Assembly (NCBI GenBank): GCA_016702705.1
Contig: JADJDM010000002.1
Location: 496,001-560,000 of the forward strand
Source of the DNA: Bacteroidota bacterium
GTDB lineage: Bacteria; Bacteroidota; Bacteroidia; B-17B0; Aurantibacillaceae
Direction of reading: 5' to 3'
Length of the DNA: 64,000 nt
This document shows positions 20,568-29,141 of this stretch, piece after piece; the stretch's first letter is position 1; every line of letters begins with the position of its first letter. The notes under the pieces are model-generated. The model was not told the origin of the DNA. It ran no database searches and worked only from the letters and a program-made list of their open reading frames with translations. Both the position numbers and the translations under genes were made by a program.

Positions 20568-21173
20568 ATGTACAACATTAAAATTGTTTGTTCTTCTTTA
20601 TTAATAATAGTTTTCCTTTCTTCTTGTTCAACATTAAAATCATATGGTAAATACGAAAAGCGTTGGGCTTATGTACATCCATTTGCTGCTGTTAAACTGA
20701 AAAGAGTGAAAGGAAAATGTGATGTAATATATAAAGTCGTTAAAGATTCAAACAGTTTAGATAAATATGAAAATGGAGGCAAACTCGATGCTTTTAGGCA
20801 TATGTTTTACATGGCTTCGTTTGCAAATAAAATATCTCCAGAAAAAGTTCGTAAACTAGGAATTGCACATGAAAAGGATAATTACTTGGCTTTTTTAAAG
20901 AATAAAGACGAAGAAGGTGAAACAGCAGATAGTCTTTCCTGTGAAATGGATTTGTTGAATAATGAAGTTGGAATTGATTTGGCAAAGTCGATTAAGAAGA
21001 ACTTCTCAATTGATCAAATTAAAGACTTATGTCTTGAGAAAATTAATGCTGAACAAGCTTATTTTATGAAAAGAAATTCTGTTGGGAATTACTTAACCTG
21101 TGAGGGAACAATAATAAATTTCAATTTATATATTAAAAAGTGGAATGTTCCAAAGTGTTTGGTTAGAAAATAA
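20568..21173 (+). CDS. Lipoprotein with DAFRH / AHE / MDLxNNxxG motifs (DUF6973-like)
   Basis: From the ATG at 20568 there is a lipoprotein signal ending LSSCS (Cys near residue 19). An earlier in-frame start lies inside the upstream gene and would bury this signal. The mature part has KLDAFRHMFYMASFA, then KLGIAHEKDN and SLSCEMDLLNNEVGIDLAKSI. This order matches the domain of unknown function I know as DUF6973, found in lipoproteins and at the C-termini of some polymorphic toxins. The conserved His/Asp/Glu residues suggest a hydrolase or metal-binding fold, but no activity is established. It follows the SPOR protein closely. Confidence 0.6.
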   Translation: MYNIKIVCSSLLIIVFLSSCSTLKSYGKYEKRWAYVHPFAAVKLKRVKGKCDVIYKVVKDSNSLDKYENGGKLDAFRHMFYMASFANKISPEKVRKLGIAHEKDNYLAFLKNKDEEGETADSLSCEMDLLNNEVGIDLAKSIKKNFSIDQIKDLCLEKINAEQAYFMKRNSVGNYLTCEGTIINFNLYIKKWNVPKCLVRK

Positions 21174-21206
21174 TTTATTGTAAATTTATGTTGAAATAAA
21201 TAGACG

Positions 21207-21797
21207 ATGAAAATTTTTTTTGCTCTTGGAATTTTTTTGACTTTATCTCAATTCATGTTTTCTCAAGAAAGCACTTCTTTCGCAATTATTGGCGAATATT
21301 CCGAAAATTTCAGATGGAGTAATTACTCAGGAGGTCTTGCATTGGAAGTGCCACTTGATGATAAAATTGCTATAAATTACAAAATTACGATTGGAGGAAG
21401 TTCTGATAGAGCTTTTTATATTCATGCTCCTGCTGGGGCAGCTGTTGGGTCAGTTATTTTGTCTGCCTTAGGTGGACCAAATAATAAATTTTTTAATGCT
21501 TTAGGAGCTGTATTGTACGCAATACCTGAGGGTATGACTTTCTACCCAAATCCAGATAGTAAAGCACGCGTTGGGATTTATCTTTCGCCTTTAGGTGTAG
21601 ATTATTGGAAGAAGAGAAATAACTACGAGTATTTTAGATTTAGTGGTGAAACAGGAGGAAAACTTCGCTACGCCTTGGGAGACGGGAAAGTTGATTTAAT
21701 GGTTTATGGCGGAGTTCGTTACGTTTATAATAAAAAAGGCATTGTTGAGCCACTGTTTTTGCATGCCGGAATCGGTGTTTGTTTTAACCGTGATTAG
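21207..21797 (+). CDS. Exported hypothetical protein, possible small outer-membrane barrel
   Basis: 196 residues. A signal peptide ends near MFSQE (residue 20). The mature region alternates polar and aromatic residues in short strands (SFAIIGEYSENFRWSNYSGGLALEV, KVDLMVYGGVRYVYNK) and ends LHAGIGVCFNRD, as small outer-membrane barrels do. A central glycine/alanine-rich helix (AGAAVGSVILSALGG) is unusual for a simple barrel. No named family recognised. It is 33 bases downstream of the lipoprotein gene and may be in the same transcript. Confidence 0.6.
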   Translation: MKIFFALGIFLTLSQFMFSQESTSFAIIGEYSENFRWSNYSGGLALEVPLDDKIAINYKITIGGSSDRAFYIHAPAGAAVGSVILSALGGPNNKFFNALGAVLYAIPEGMTFYPNPDSKARVGIYLSPLGVDYWKKRNNYEYFRFSGETGGKLRYALGDGKVDLMVYGGVRYVYNKKGIVEPLFLHAGIGVCFNRD

Positions 21798-21833
21798 CTT
21801 GATGATTTGGTTTCAAAAGCGTATTTTTGTAGT

Positions 21834-22328
21834 ATGTATACAGTTAGCACAAACAATAGTTCCTACAAGATTGAAAAGGAAAACGATACTTGGAAATTGA
21901 ATGGAGAAAATATCTCTATCGACCAAATCCAAATTAGTGAAACTCATTATCATATCATTAAGGATAACAAAACCTATGATGTTGATATCATCAAGTTTAA
22001 CAAAGAAGATAAAACAGCTTTGATAAAAGTGAATGGTACAAAGTACGAACTGAAGATTGCAGATAAATTTGATGAGCTACTTAAGAATTTAGGTATGGAT
22101 AATTTAGCTGCTAAAAAAGTAAATAATATTAAAGCTCCAATGCCAGGGCTAGTTCTAAATATTTTAGTTGAAGACGGAACAGTGGTAAAGAAAGGCGATG
22201 CACTTATTGTGTTAGAAGCTATGAAAATGGAGAACATCTTAAAATCTCCAACGGATGGAACAGTAAAAAAGATTTCGGTGAAAAAGGGTGTAGCAGTTGA
22301 AAAAAATCAAGTTTTAATCGAATTTTAA
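21834..22328 (+). CDS. Biotin carboxyl carrier protein of an acyl-CoA or 2-oxoacid carboxylase
   Basis: 164 residues from the ATG at 21834; a start 9 codons earlier is possible. Residues ~95-164 are a biotinyl domain: KAPMPGLVLNILVEDG, then VLEAMKMEN with the biotin-accepting lysine at about residue 131, and the mirrored GTVKKISVKKGVAV half. The N-terminal ~90 residues form the strand-rich region typical of stand-alone biotin carriers of propionyl-/acetyl-CoA carboxylases in Bacteroidota. No carboxylase or carboxyltransferase subunit lies next to it, so the partner complex cannot be named from this window. Confidence 0.85.
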   Translation: MYTVSTNNSSYKIEKENDTWKLNGENISIDQIQISETHYHIIKDNKTYDVDIIKFNKEDKTALIKVNGTKYELKIADKFDELLKNLGMDNLAAKKVNNIKAPMPGLVLNILVEDGTVVKKGDALIVLEAMKMENILKSPTDGTVKKISVKKGVAVEKNQVLIEF

Positions 22329-23072
22329 ATGAGCGATAATAGAAGAGATTTCCTGAAAAAATCTGCACTCCTTTCATTAGGAACACTTGCAGGTAAACTT
22401 GTTGGAAACGAGCAAGTAAATAAGTTAGAGGAATTTGGAGCGATGGAATTTATAGATGGCGGAAAGTTTACCTTGCCTGCTTTACCTTATGCTTACGATG
22501 CGCTAGAACCTTTTATCGATAAACAAACAATGGAAATTCATCACACTAAGCATCATCAAGCTTATGTAGATAATTTAAACAAGGCCCTAGAAAATAATAA
22601 ATTTGAAGGTTTGGATGCACCTTTTACCTTCGAAAATATTTTTAAAGTACCGCATAAATTTCCTGTACTTCGCAATAATGCTGGCGGACATTGGAATCAC
22701 TCTTTCTTTTGGCAATGTCTAAGTCCCAATCCAAAGTCAGAAGCAAATTTCCCATCACCAACATTAATTCGAATTATCGAAAAAGATTTTGGCAGTTTTG
22801 AAGCTTTTAAGGAACAGTTTGAAAAAACTGCTCTTAGTAGATTTGGAAGTGGATGGGTGTGGTTATGTTTAAATAATGGTAAACTAGGAATAGGTTCTAC
22901 TGCCAATCAAGATAATCCATTAATGCCTAATATGGAGGTAATTGGTAAGCCTGTTTTAGCACTTGATGTGTGGGAGCACGCATACTATCTAAAATATCAA
23001 AACAAACGAGCAGATTACGTAAAAGGTTTTTGGAGCATAGTAGATTGGAACTTCGTTCAAAAACAATTTTAA
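22329..23072 (+). CDS. sodA: Fe/Mn superoxide dismutase with Tat-like leader
   Basis: 247 residues. The core has IHHTKHHQAYVDNLN (first metal His), AGGHWNHSFFW (second His) and LDVWEHAYYLKYQNKRADYV (Asp and His ligands), which is complete for Fe/Mn superoxide dismutase (superoxide to H2O2 and O2). Unlike the usual cytosolic enzyme it starts with ~35 extra residues, MSDNRRDFLKKSALLSLGTLAGKL. That is a twin-arginine-type leader (RRDFLKK plus hydrophobic stretch), so export to the periplasm is likely. It starts directly after the biotin-carrier stop codon. Confidence 0.92.
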   Translation: MSDNRRDFLKKSALLSLGTLAGKLVGNEQVNKLEEFGAMEFIDGGKFTLPALPYAYDALEPFIDKQTMEIHHTKHHQAYVDNLNKALENNKFEGLDAPFTFENIFKVPHKFPVLRNNAGGHWNHSFFWQCLSPNPKSEANFPSPTLIRIIEKDFGSFEAFKEQFEKTALSRFGSGWVWLCLNNGKLGIGSTANQDNPLMPNMEVIGKPVLALDVWEHAYYLKYQNKRADYVKGFWSIVDWNFVQKQF

Positions 23073-23083
23073 TTTAAATTTTT

Positions 23084-24142
23084 ATGTCATATTTAATTTC
23101 CGGAATTCAACAAGTTGGAATTGGTAATACAAATGTTCATGAAGCGTTTGCATGGTATCGTAAAAACTTTGGAATGGATATTCCAATGTTGGATGAAGAC
23201 TCTGAAGCAACTCAAATGCTTCCTTACACTGGCGGAAAAGGACACAAGCGCCATGCTATTTTAGCTATTAATTTAAAAGGTGGTGGAGGATTCGAAATTT
23301 GGCAATACAGAAGTCGTGAATCTGCACCATGCCCGTTTACAGTTGAAGTGGGTGATTTAGGTTTTACCATTGCCAAAATGAAAACCGAAGATGTAGATAA
23401 AACCTACGCACGTTTAAAAGCAAATGGAGTTAATATAATTACACCTGTTACAACAGATCCAAATGGTAAAAAACATTTTTACTTGAAAGATTTGTATGGT
23501 AACATGTTCGAAATAATTGAATCAAACGATTGGTTTTATAAAGGAATGTTGGAGCAGGGTGGACCATGTGGAATGGTAATAGGTGTTTCGGATATGGATC
23601 GTTCAATAAAATTCTACGCAAGTATTTTAGGTTACGATACAGTTGTGTATGATAAAACAGAAGTGTTTGCAGATTGGAAAGGAATTGAAGGAAGTGAAAA
23701 CAAAGCGCGTCGTGTATTACTAAAACACAGCAAGCCAAGAGAAGGAAGTTTTTCTAGATTGCTTGGTAGCAGCGTAATTGAGCTTGTTCAGTTTACTGAG
23801 AAGAAGGGCAGAAAAATTTATGAAGGAAGATATTGGGGCGACCAAGGCTTCATTCATTTTTGTTTTGATATAAAAGATATGCAAGGTTTAAAAAAACATT
23901 GCGCAGCTTTAGGGCATCCATTTACTGTTGAAAGTAATCCTGATTTTGATATGGGCGAAGCAGCGGGGCAATTTGCATACATCGAAGATCCTGATGGAGC
24001 ATTAATTGAGTTTGTTGAAACACATAAAATTCCAATTCTTAAAAAAGTAGGTTGGTATTTAAATTTAGATAAACGTGACCCTAAAAAGCCTTTACCAGAT
24101 TGGATGTTGAAGACATTGAGGTTTAGTAGGATGAAGGATTAG
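23084..24142 (+). CDS. Two-domain VOC (glyoxalase/dioxygenase-fold) protein
   Basis: 352 residues. Each half is a vicinal-oxygen-chelate domain. The first starts GIQQVGIGNTNVHEAFAWYRKNFGMD and ends KDLYGNMFEIIE. The second starts GGPCGMVIGVSDMDRSIKFYASILGYD, has GFIHFCFDIKDMQGL, and ends EDPDGALIEFVETHK. The glutamates in FEIIE and IEFVE and the histidine in FIHFC are plausible metal ligands. The first-strand position usually held by His is Gln (QQVG) in the first domain and Met/Val in the second, so metal binding may be reduced. It could be an extradiol-type dioxygenase, a glyoxalase or a binding protein; the substrate is unknown. It converges with mnmD and overlaps it by 20 bases. Confidence 0.7.
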   Translation: MSYLISGIQQVGIGNTNVHEAFAWYRKNFGMDIPMLDEDSEATQMLPYTGGKGHKRHAILAINLKGGGGFEIWQYRSRESAPCPFTVEVGDLGFTIAKMKTEDVDKTYARLKANGVNIITPVTTDPNGKKHFYLKDLYGNMFEIIESNDWFYKGMLEQGGPCGMVIGVSDMDRSIKFYASILGYDTVVYDKTEVFADWKGIEGSENKARRVLLKHSKPREGSFSRLLGSSVIELVQFTEKKGRKIYEGRYWGDQGFIHFCFDIKDMQGLKKHCAALGHPFTVESNPDFDMGEAAGQFAYIEDPDGALIEFVETHKIPILKKVGWYLNLDKRDPKKPLPDWMLKTLRFSRMKD

Positions 24143-24806
24143 ATTTTATCGCTCTAATCATTTCTCTTTTTCCTGGAGGACCAGCGAGGGTTTCTAGTTT
24201 TAAATTACATGCTTTAATGGTTCGTTTTACTTCTCCTTTGGCACAGTATGTTACAATAAGTCCATTTGTGTTTAGTAGTGTTTTGCATTTTTCAAATACT
24301 TCTTTTGTCCAAAGGTTTGCTTGTTTTTCGGGGGCAAAAGCATCAAAGTAAATAATATCGAAGCTAGTAGTAAAATCGATACTCATGAATTCAGTTGTGA
24401 TCAATTCGAAGTTAAAATTCTCAGTTAGCAATTTCCTGGATTTATGCATTTCAATAAATTGATTGCCTTGAGTTCCATTCAAATTTAATACTTGCCCATA
24501 GTTTAATTCTTTTACTATTTCCATGCTCAACGGAAAAGGTTCGGTTGATGTGTAATTTATTTTTCTACTTAATTTTTCGTTTTCTAATAAAGTAAGTAAT
24601 GCATTAAGTCCTGTGCCAAAGCCAATTTCGAGTATTGATAATTCTTTATCAGGAAATTGTTGAATAGCGTAATGTAAACCATTTTTAATAAAAACATGTA
24701 AACTCTCTTGCACTGCACCATGCACCGAGTGATAGGTTTCATTTAATTCGGTATTATAAATGGTAACCGAATTATCTTTTGTTGTTAGAATTTGCAGATG
24801 TTTCAT
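24123..24806 (-). CDS. mnmD: tRNA (5-methylaminomethyl-2-thiouridine)(34)-methyltransferase, MnmD type
   Basis: 227 residues. It is the stand-alone SAM-dependent domain corresponding to the N-terminal half of MnmC, which completes mnm5s2U at the wobble base. ELNETYHSVHGAVQESLHVFI is the family N-terminal motif. LSILEIGFGTGLNALLTLL is the SAM-binding loop, and FDIIYFDAFAPEKQANLW is the conserved substrate segment. The C-terminal oxidoreductase half of MnmC is absent, as is usual in Bacteroidota. The start codon overlaps the upstream RND gene by 35 bases, so translation is probably coupled. Confidence 0.88.
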   Translation of the reverse strand: MKHLQILTTKDNSVTIYNTELNETYHSVHGAVQESLHVFIKNGLHYAIQQFPDKELSILEIGFGTGLNALLTLLENEKLSRKINYTSTEPFPLSMEIVKELNYGQVLNLNGTQGNQFIEMHKSRKLLTENFNFELITTEFMSIDFTTSFDIIYFDAFAPEKQANLWTKEVFEKCKTLLNTNGLIVTYCAKGEVKRTIKACNLKLETLAGPPGKREMIRAIKSNPSSY

Positions 24807-27063
24807 CTTTTTTGCCGCTTCCTAAAATCATCATTAATAAAATGGGTAATAAAAATAGTTCTGCAATCAATGCAACAATAATAGTAATGCAAATTAAAAA
24901 ACCAAAGTAAAATGTACTTTGAAAATCAGAGGTCATTAAACTCATAAAACCACCCACTAAAATAAATGTGGTTAAGATGATTGGTTTTCCTGTTTCAAAA
25001 TAGGTACGTTTAAACGCGTACATCAAGGATTTTCCGTAACCTAATTCAATTTTAAAGCGCGAAATAAAATGTATGGTATCATCCGTGGCTATTCCAAATG
25101 CAATGGAGAATACGAGCGATGTAGCAGCTTTTAATTCTATTCCTGCAAAGCCCATAAAACCTGCAATAATAATCATGGGGATAAAATTGGGAAGTATAAA
25201 AACCAATACCATTTTCCATGAGCGATGTAAGAAAAATGTTAGTAGAGCAATAATTCCAATACTCCAAGCAAAACCTTGCACCATATTGTTTACCATGTAC
25301 TCATTGTTCTTATCTAACAACGAAGCTGCACCTGTAATTGTATACGACACTTTGTTTGTATCAATGTAGGTTTTAAAGTATTCATCAAAGCCTTTGTTCA
25401 GTTCTTTTACTTTTAAACTGCCCATGTCTCTTATCTTTCCTGTTATTCTACAGGTTTTTCCATCAGGAGAAATGATACGTTTTAAGTCTTTGTTTTTTCT
25501 GTTTTGTTTAATATACTTTGCAATCTCAGCATAATCTTCTTCGTTTTTTGGAATCACATATGAGTTTGGGTGATTTCCATTCAATGCTTTATTAATATTT
25601 TTTGCCACGCCTGCAGGACTCATCATAAAACCCATATCATAATTATTCTTTAAATAATTATCTATGTGATTTAATTCAGCCATGGTTTTTTGATCCCATA
25701 CTTTGCTGCTGTCCTTAATGTTTATTACTAGTTCGTAGGGTCTTACTCCAGAGTAGTGTTCATCAAAATAATTAAAGTCTTGTTTTATTTTTACTTTTTC
25801 GGATAGATCTTCGAGTAAAATATTATTCACTTTAATTTTACTTATTCCGAAAACAGAGATGATTAAAACAACAGAAGTAATAAACAGAATTAATTTTTGT
25901 TTTCTAAAAATCCAGAAAAACAGTTTTCGCATGCGATTATTTGTAGCGCTGTTTTCTGTTTGATGTATCACTATTTTTTTAGGCGTGTATAAAAACATAA
26001 TTGCTGGAAGCAGAGTATAGCTGAGTATAAAGGCAATGGTAATACCTAAAGAAGTGTAAATTCCAAAATCTCTTATTGGCTTTATGCTTGAGAATAAAAG
26101 CGAAAGAAAACCAACAATAGTTGTGATTAAAGTTAGGAAAGTAGGGAAACCAACTTCTTTTAAGATAAGTTTAAATATTTGTTCTTTAGGAGTTTCTTTG
26201 TGTAGTTCATCAAAATATTTAGTGAAGAAATGAACCACATCACTCATTCCAGCAATAAATATCATGGTAGGTAACATTACTGTCATAATATCTATTGGTT
26301 TGCCCAGCATTCCCATTATTCCCAATGTCCATGAAATGGAGAGTAAAACAATTATAACAGGAACCCAAATACCATAAAAGGAACGGAAGGTGAGGAATAA
26401 AAATAGGATTACTACTATAAACGAAAGCAATAAGAAAATAACAAACTCTTTACTTAAATTTTTTAAATATACATCTTGTGCAACAATTCGTCCAACATAA
26501 TGTACTTCATCAAAATGAAATGCAGTAAATGTTCGTTCAATTCTTTTTGCAAGCGAATCACTTTTTGTTTTCGAAAGTCCGTCGGCTGTTTTAATGAAAA
26601 TACAAACTGATTTCGCGTCTTCAGGAAAAAAAGAACCTATTAATTCGGGTGAGTTGTAAACATTTATAGAATCGTCTTTGTATAAACTAGTGTCGTTGAT
26701 GTGCAATAGATTCACTTCAATTGGACTAAGCCCAGCAAAATTCAACTGTTTTAAATTGGTAGGCGACATAATCCTATCAACATTTTCAATTGGCTTGAGT
26801 AGTTTTGTTAGGCTATCTATTTTCGTTAGGAAATCTTTTTTAAAAATCCCTTTTTTGTTTTCGATTCCAATTAAAACAAATTCGTTATCGTGCTCAAATG
26901 TTTTTCTGAAATTTTCGTAAACAACAAGCTCTTTATCTTCGTTAGGAAAAAAGGCTTCGAAATCATAATCGAATTTTAGTTTACTAATAAAGTAAAAGCA
27001 AACGATGGTAAATAGAAAAACAACTGCAATAATTGCTTTACTCAGTTGCTTTTGATTGTTCAT
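24772..27063 (-). CDS. RND/MMPL-family exporter (SSD-type)
   Basis: 763 residues. Each half has one membrane helix, a large extracytoplasmic domain, and a bundle of five helices. The N-terminal helix lies at residues ~9-27. The first bundle (about 200-370) includes MLPTMIFIAGMSDVVHFFTKYFDEL. The second (about 610-750) includes SIAFGIATDDTIHFISRF, the RND motif with paired acidic residues. It is an inner-membrane proton-driven lipid or hydrophobe transporter; the cargo is unknown. It is followed by mnmD with a 35-base overlap and preceded by a cold-shock gene 3 bases away. Confidence 0.85.
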   Translation of the reverse strand: MNNQKQLSKAIIAVVFLFTIVCFYFISKLKFDYDFEAFFPNEDKELVVYENFRKTFEHDNEFVLIGIENKKGIFKKDFLTKIDSLTKLLKPIENVDRIMSPTNLKQLNFAGLSPIEVNLLHINDTSLYKDDSINVYNSPELIGSFFPEDAKSVCIFIKTADGLSKTKSDSLAKRIERTFTAFHFDEVHYVGRIVAQDVYLKNLSKEFVIFLLLSFIVVILFLFLTFRSFYGIWVPVIIVLLSISWTLGIMGMLGKPIDIMTVMLPTMIFIAGMSDVVHFFTKYFDELHKETPKEQIFKLILKEVGFPTFLTLITTIVGFLSLLFSSIKPIRDFGIYTSLGITIAFILSYTLLPAIMFLYTPKKIVIHQTENSATNNRMRKLFFWIFRKQKLILFITSVVLIISVFGISKIKVNNILLEDLSEKVKIKQDFNYFDEHYSGVRPYELVINIKDSSKVWDQKTMAELNHIDNYLKNNYDMGFMMSPAGVAKNINKALNGNHPNSYVIPKNEEDYAEIAKYIKQNRKNKDLKRIISPDGKTCRITGKIRDMGSLKVKELNKGFDEYFKTYIDTNKVSYTITGAASLLDKNNEYMVNNMVQGFAWSIGIIALLTFFLHRSWKMVLVFILPNFIPMIIIAGFMGFAGIELKAATSLVFSIAFGIATDDTIHFISRFKIELGYGKSLMYAFKRTYFETGKPIILTTFILVGGFMSLMTSDFQSTFYFGFLICITIIVALIAELFLLPILLMMILGSGKKDETSANSNNKR

Positions 27064-27066
27064 GAA

Positions 27067-27264
27067 TTATTGTTTTTTTACTTTCACTGCTTCCATTCCT
27101 CTTTTCGCTTCCTTTAATTCGAAGTTTACTTTGTCTTCTGCATTTAAAAGCACACCATCTTCAACATCTTTAGCATGAACATAGTATTCCTTGCCATCTT
27201 GATCACATTTAATAAAACCAAATTTACTTTTTTGGTTAAAAAACTTAATTATTCCACTATGCAT
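27067..27264 (-). CDS. Cold-shock domain protein
   Basis: 65 residues. GIIKFFNQKSKFGFIKCDQDGKEYYVHAKDV carries the RNP1-like KFGFIK and RNP2-like YYVHA motifs of the CspA OB fold. It is a nucleic-acid-binding RNA chaperone. The canonical FVH of RNP2 is YVH here. It lies 3 bases upstream of the RND exporter start, so they share a transcript. Confidence 0.88.
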   Translation of the reverse strand: MHSGIIKFFNQKSKFGFIKCDQDGKEYYVHAKDVEDGVLLNAEDKVNFELKEAKRGMEAVKVKKQ

Positions 27265-27352
27265 AAATCAATATTTCGAGTTTAAAATTAGTAAAAATAT
27301 CGCTCGCATTCTATATTTTTCACGCTTTCTGCTTAACAAATGTTAATATATG

Positions 27353-27381
27353 TTTGGGATGGAATTGTTTCTTTATATTTG
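27353..27381 (+). promoter_or_regulatory. Promoter: TTTG (-33) and TATATTTG (-7)
   Basis: TTTG at 27353-27356 and TATATTTG at 27374-27381 are separated by 17 bases, which fits the Bacteroidota consensus. The element ends 36 bases upstream of the TlpA-like gene. Confidence 0.65.
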
Positions 27382-27417
27382 TTGGAATAGTATTTGTATT
27401 AAACGGAAAAACTTAAA

Positions 27418-28527
27418 ATGAGATTACTTAATAAAATGAAATTTGCAGCTTTGGGCTTGGTAAGTCTTACTGCTATGGCACAAAAGGGGCAATCATTCAC
27501 TATTGATGGTGAGTTAACAGGTTTAAAAGAGAATTCGTATGTGTATTTGTCCTACAAATGGGATGATAAAATCATTACAGATTCAACAAAAGCATCTTTA
27601 ACAAGGTTTAAGTTTAAAGGAACAACCAAAGAACCAAACATGTATTGGTTGTATAACGATGCTAAATCTCAGAAATACTTGATTTTCTTCGTAGATAAAG
27701 GAGAAGTTAAAATAAAAGGGAAAGTTTCTGAAATTGCGGAGGCAGAAGTATTAAGTGGTCCATCTCAGGATGCGTATAAAAAATACATAACTATTGTAAA
27801 GTCTTTTGATGAGAAAAAGAATAAACTTTCTTTCGATTTTCAAGCCGCACAACAAGCGGGTGATCAAGCTAAAATGGAGCAGGTTAATAATGAATACATG
27901 GAGCTTATGAAAACGCAAGAGGGGCAAGTAAATGAATTCATCAGTTCAAATACATTATCTCCCGTAGCAGCTTATGCTTTATTTGCAAGTAATCAAGATG
28001 AACCGAAGATTGAGCCAATGGAAAAAATGTACAATTCTCTTTCGGATGAAGTTAAAAAAGGAAAGTTTGGTAAACTAGCAAATGATTTAATTACAACTGC
28101 AAAAGGTACAAGCATCGGTTATACTGCAATAGATTTTTCTCAAAACGATGCAGATGGAAAAGCTGTTACTTTATCTTCGTTTAAAGGAAAATATGTGTTA
28201 GTTGATTTTTGGGCAAGCTGGTGTGGACCATGCCGTGCAGAGAACCCTAATGTAGTTAAGGCTTACAATGATTTTAAGGATAAAGGATTCACCATTTTAG
28301 GAGTTTCTTTTGATAGTAAAAAGGAAAACTGGTTAAAAGCGGTTGAAAAAGATAAACTTACTTGGACACAAGTTTCTGATTTAGGAGGATGGGGCAATGC
28401 TGTTGGAAAATTGTACGGTATCAAAAGCATCCCTCAAAATATTTTAGTTGACAAAGAAGGTAAAATCGTTGCTAAAAACTTAAGAGGTGAAGACCTTTAT
28501 AATAAGTTAGCAGAGGTGTTCAAGTAA
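27418..28527 (+). CDS. TlpA-like thiol-disulfide oxidoreductase with DUF4369 N-terminus
   Basis: 369 residues. A signal peptide ends near AMAQK. Residues ~25-125 match the DUF4369 beta-sandwich (FTIDGELTGLKENSYVYLSY). A helical linker follows, then from ~225 an AhpC/TSA-like thioredoxin domain: YTAIDFSQNDADGK, VDFWASWCGPCRAENPNVVKAY with the CGPC redox pair, and the cis-Pro segment IKSIPQNILVDKEGK. It is probably periplasmic, acting as a disulfide reductase or in cytochrome maturation; the target is unknown. It has its own promoter. Confidence 0.88.
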   Translation: MRLLNKMKFAALGLVSLTAMAQKGQSFTIDGELTGLKENSYVYLSYKWDDKIITDSTKASLTRFKFKGTTKEPNMYWLYNDAKSQKYLIFFVDKGEVKIKGKVSEIAEAEVLSGPSQDAYKKYITIVKSFDEKKNKLSFDFQAAQQAGDQAKMEQVNNEYMELMKTQEGQVNEFISSNTLSPVAAYALFASNQDEPKIEPMEKMYNSLSDEVKKGKFGKLANDLITTAKGTSIGYTAIDFSQNDADGKAVTLSSFKGKYVLVDFWASWCGPCRAENPNVVKAYNDFKDKGFTILGVSFDSKKENWLKAVEKDKLTWTQVSDLGGWGNAVGKLYGIKSIPQNILVDKEGKIVAKNLRGEDLYNKLAEVFK

Positions 28528-28529
28528 AA

Positions 28530-28557
28530 TCATCCTTTGTCAAGCTCAGGATGACTT
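28530..28557. repeat. Short interspersed repeat (TCAAGCTCAGGATGAC)
   Basis: The same ~22-base core occurs at 35988-36016 and inverted at 36118-36146. It sits directly after a stop codon. Confidence 0.6.
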
Positions 28558-28593
28558 AACATACTACGCTATATTTCAAAGTCAATAGGTATT

Positions 28594-29010
28594 ATGAAAA
28601 AGAATATTTGTATATATTTTGTATTCTTAATGCTGAGTTTATTGCTTTTTAATTGTGAGACAGAGAAAAGAACATTTGTTCTCAATTTTTATGGAGAAAA
28701 ATATGATTTGCAAAACGAATTAGAAGAAGGAGACTTCAGACTATGTGATACTGATTCCTTCATGTTTTTCAATTTGCGAAATTCCTTGCTTGATTCGGAA
28801 ATGTTAAGTATTAAAAAAGCATATTATGAACTTTTTGAATTAAAAAAAACGGACTCTATAACTATTTTATATTTCTATTCTTATGTTATTGATGATACTC
28901 CCATAGATGTTTATAAAATTTACAAAATTGGTGATGTAGATGTCCGATATATAAGAAAGGAGAAACAGGAAATAATTTATCCACTTCAGGAAACCCATTG
29001 GATTTATTAA
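28594..29010 (+). CDS. Hypothetical lipoprotein
   Basis: 138 residues. MKKNICIYFVFLMLSLLLFNCE is a lipoprotein signal with Cys21 as the lipid site. The mature chain is rich in Asp, Glu, Tyr and Lys, with alternating strands (VLNFYGEKYDLQNEL, DSITILYFYSYVI, YKIYKIGDVDVRYIRK). No known domain recognised. It is monocistronic, between the TlpA-like gene and a convergent hppD terminator. Confidence 0.6.
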   Translation: MKKNICIYFVFLMLSLLLFNCETEKRTFVLNFYGEKYDLQNELEEGDFRLCDTDSFMFFNLRNSLLDSEMLSIKKAYYELFELKKTDSITILYFYSYVIDDTPIDVYKIYKIGDVDVRYIRKEKQEIIYPLQETHWIY

Positions 29011-29084
29011 TCACAGATAGCTCTGATAATATTCCCACAATATGTTAACGCGAAAATGCAGCAAATCGAGATTGCAAGCTTAAA

Positions 29085-29121
29085 AAAAATGCTGAGTTGT
29101 AATTTACAACTCAGCATTTCA
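29085..29121 (-). terminator. Strong terminator hairpin of hppD
   Basis: A perfect 16-bp stem, AAATGCTGAGTTGTAA / TTACAACTCAGCATTT, has a minimal loop. On the minus strand it is followed by a run of seven or more T. It lies 22 bases after the hppD stop codon. Confidence 0.85.
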
Positions 29122-29141
29122 AAAACTCAACACCTCTATAA

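Noticed and set aside
25073..25369. Plus-strand frame inside the RND exporter
   Set aside because: It lies opposite a long intact coding frame with clear RND motifs and has no recognisable features of its own.
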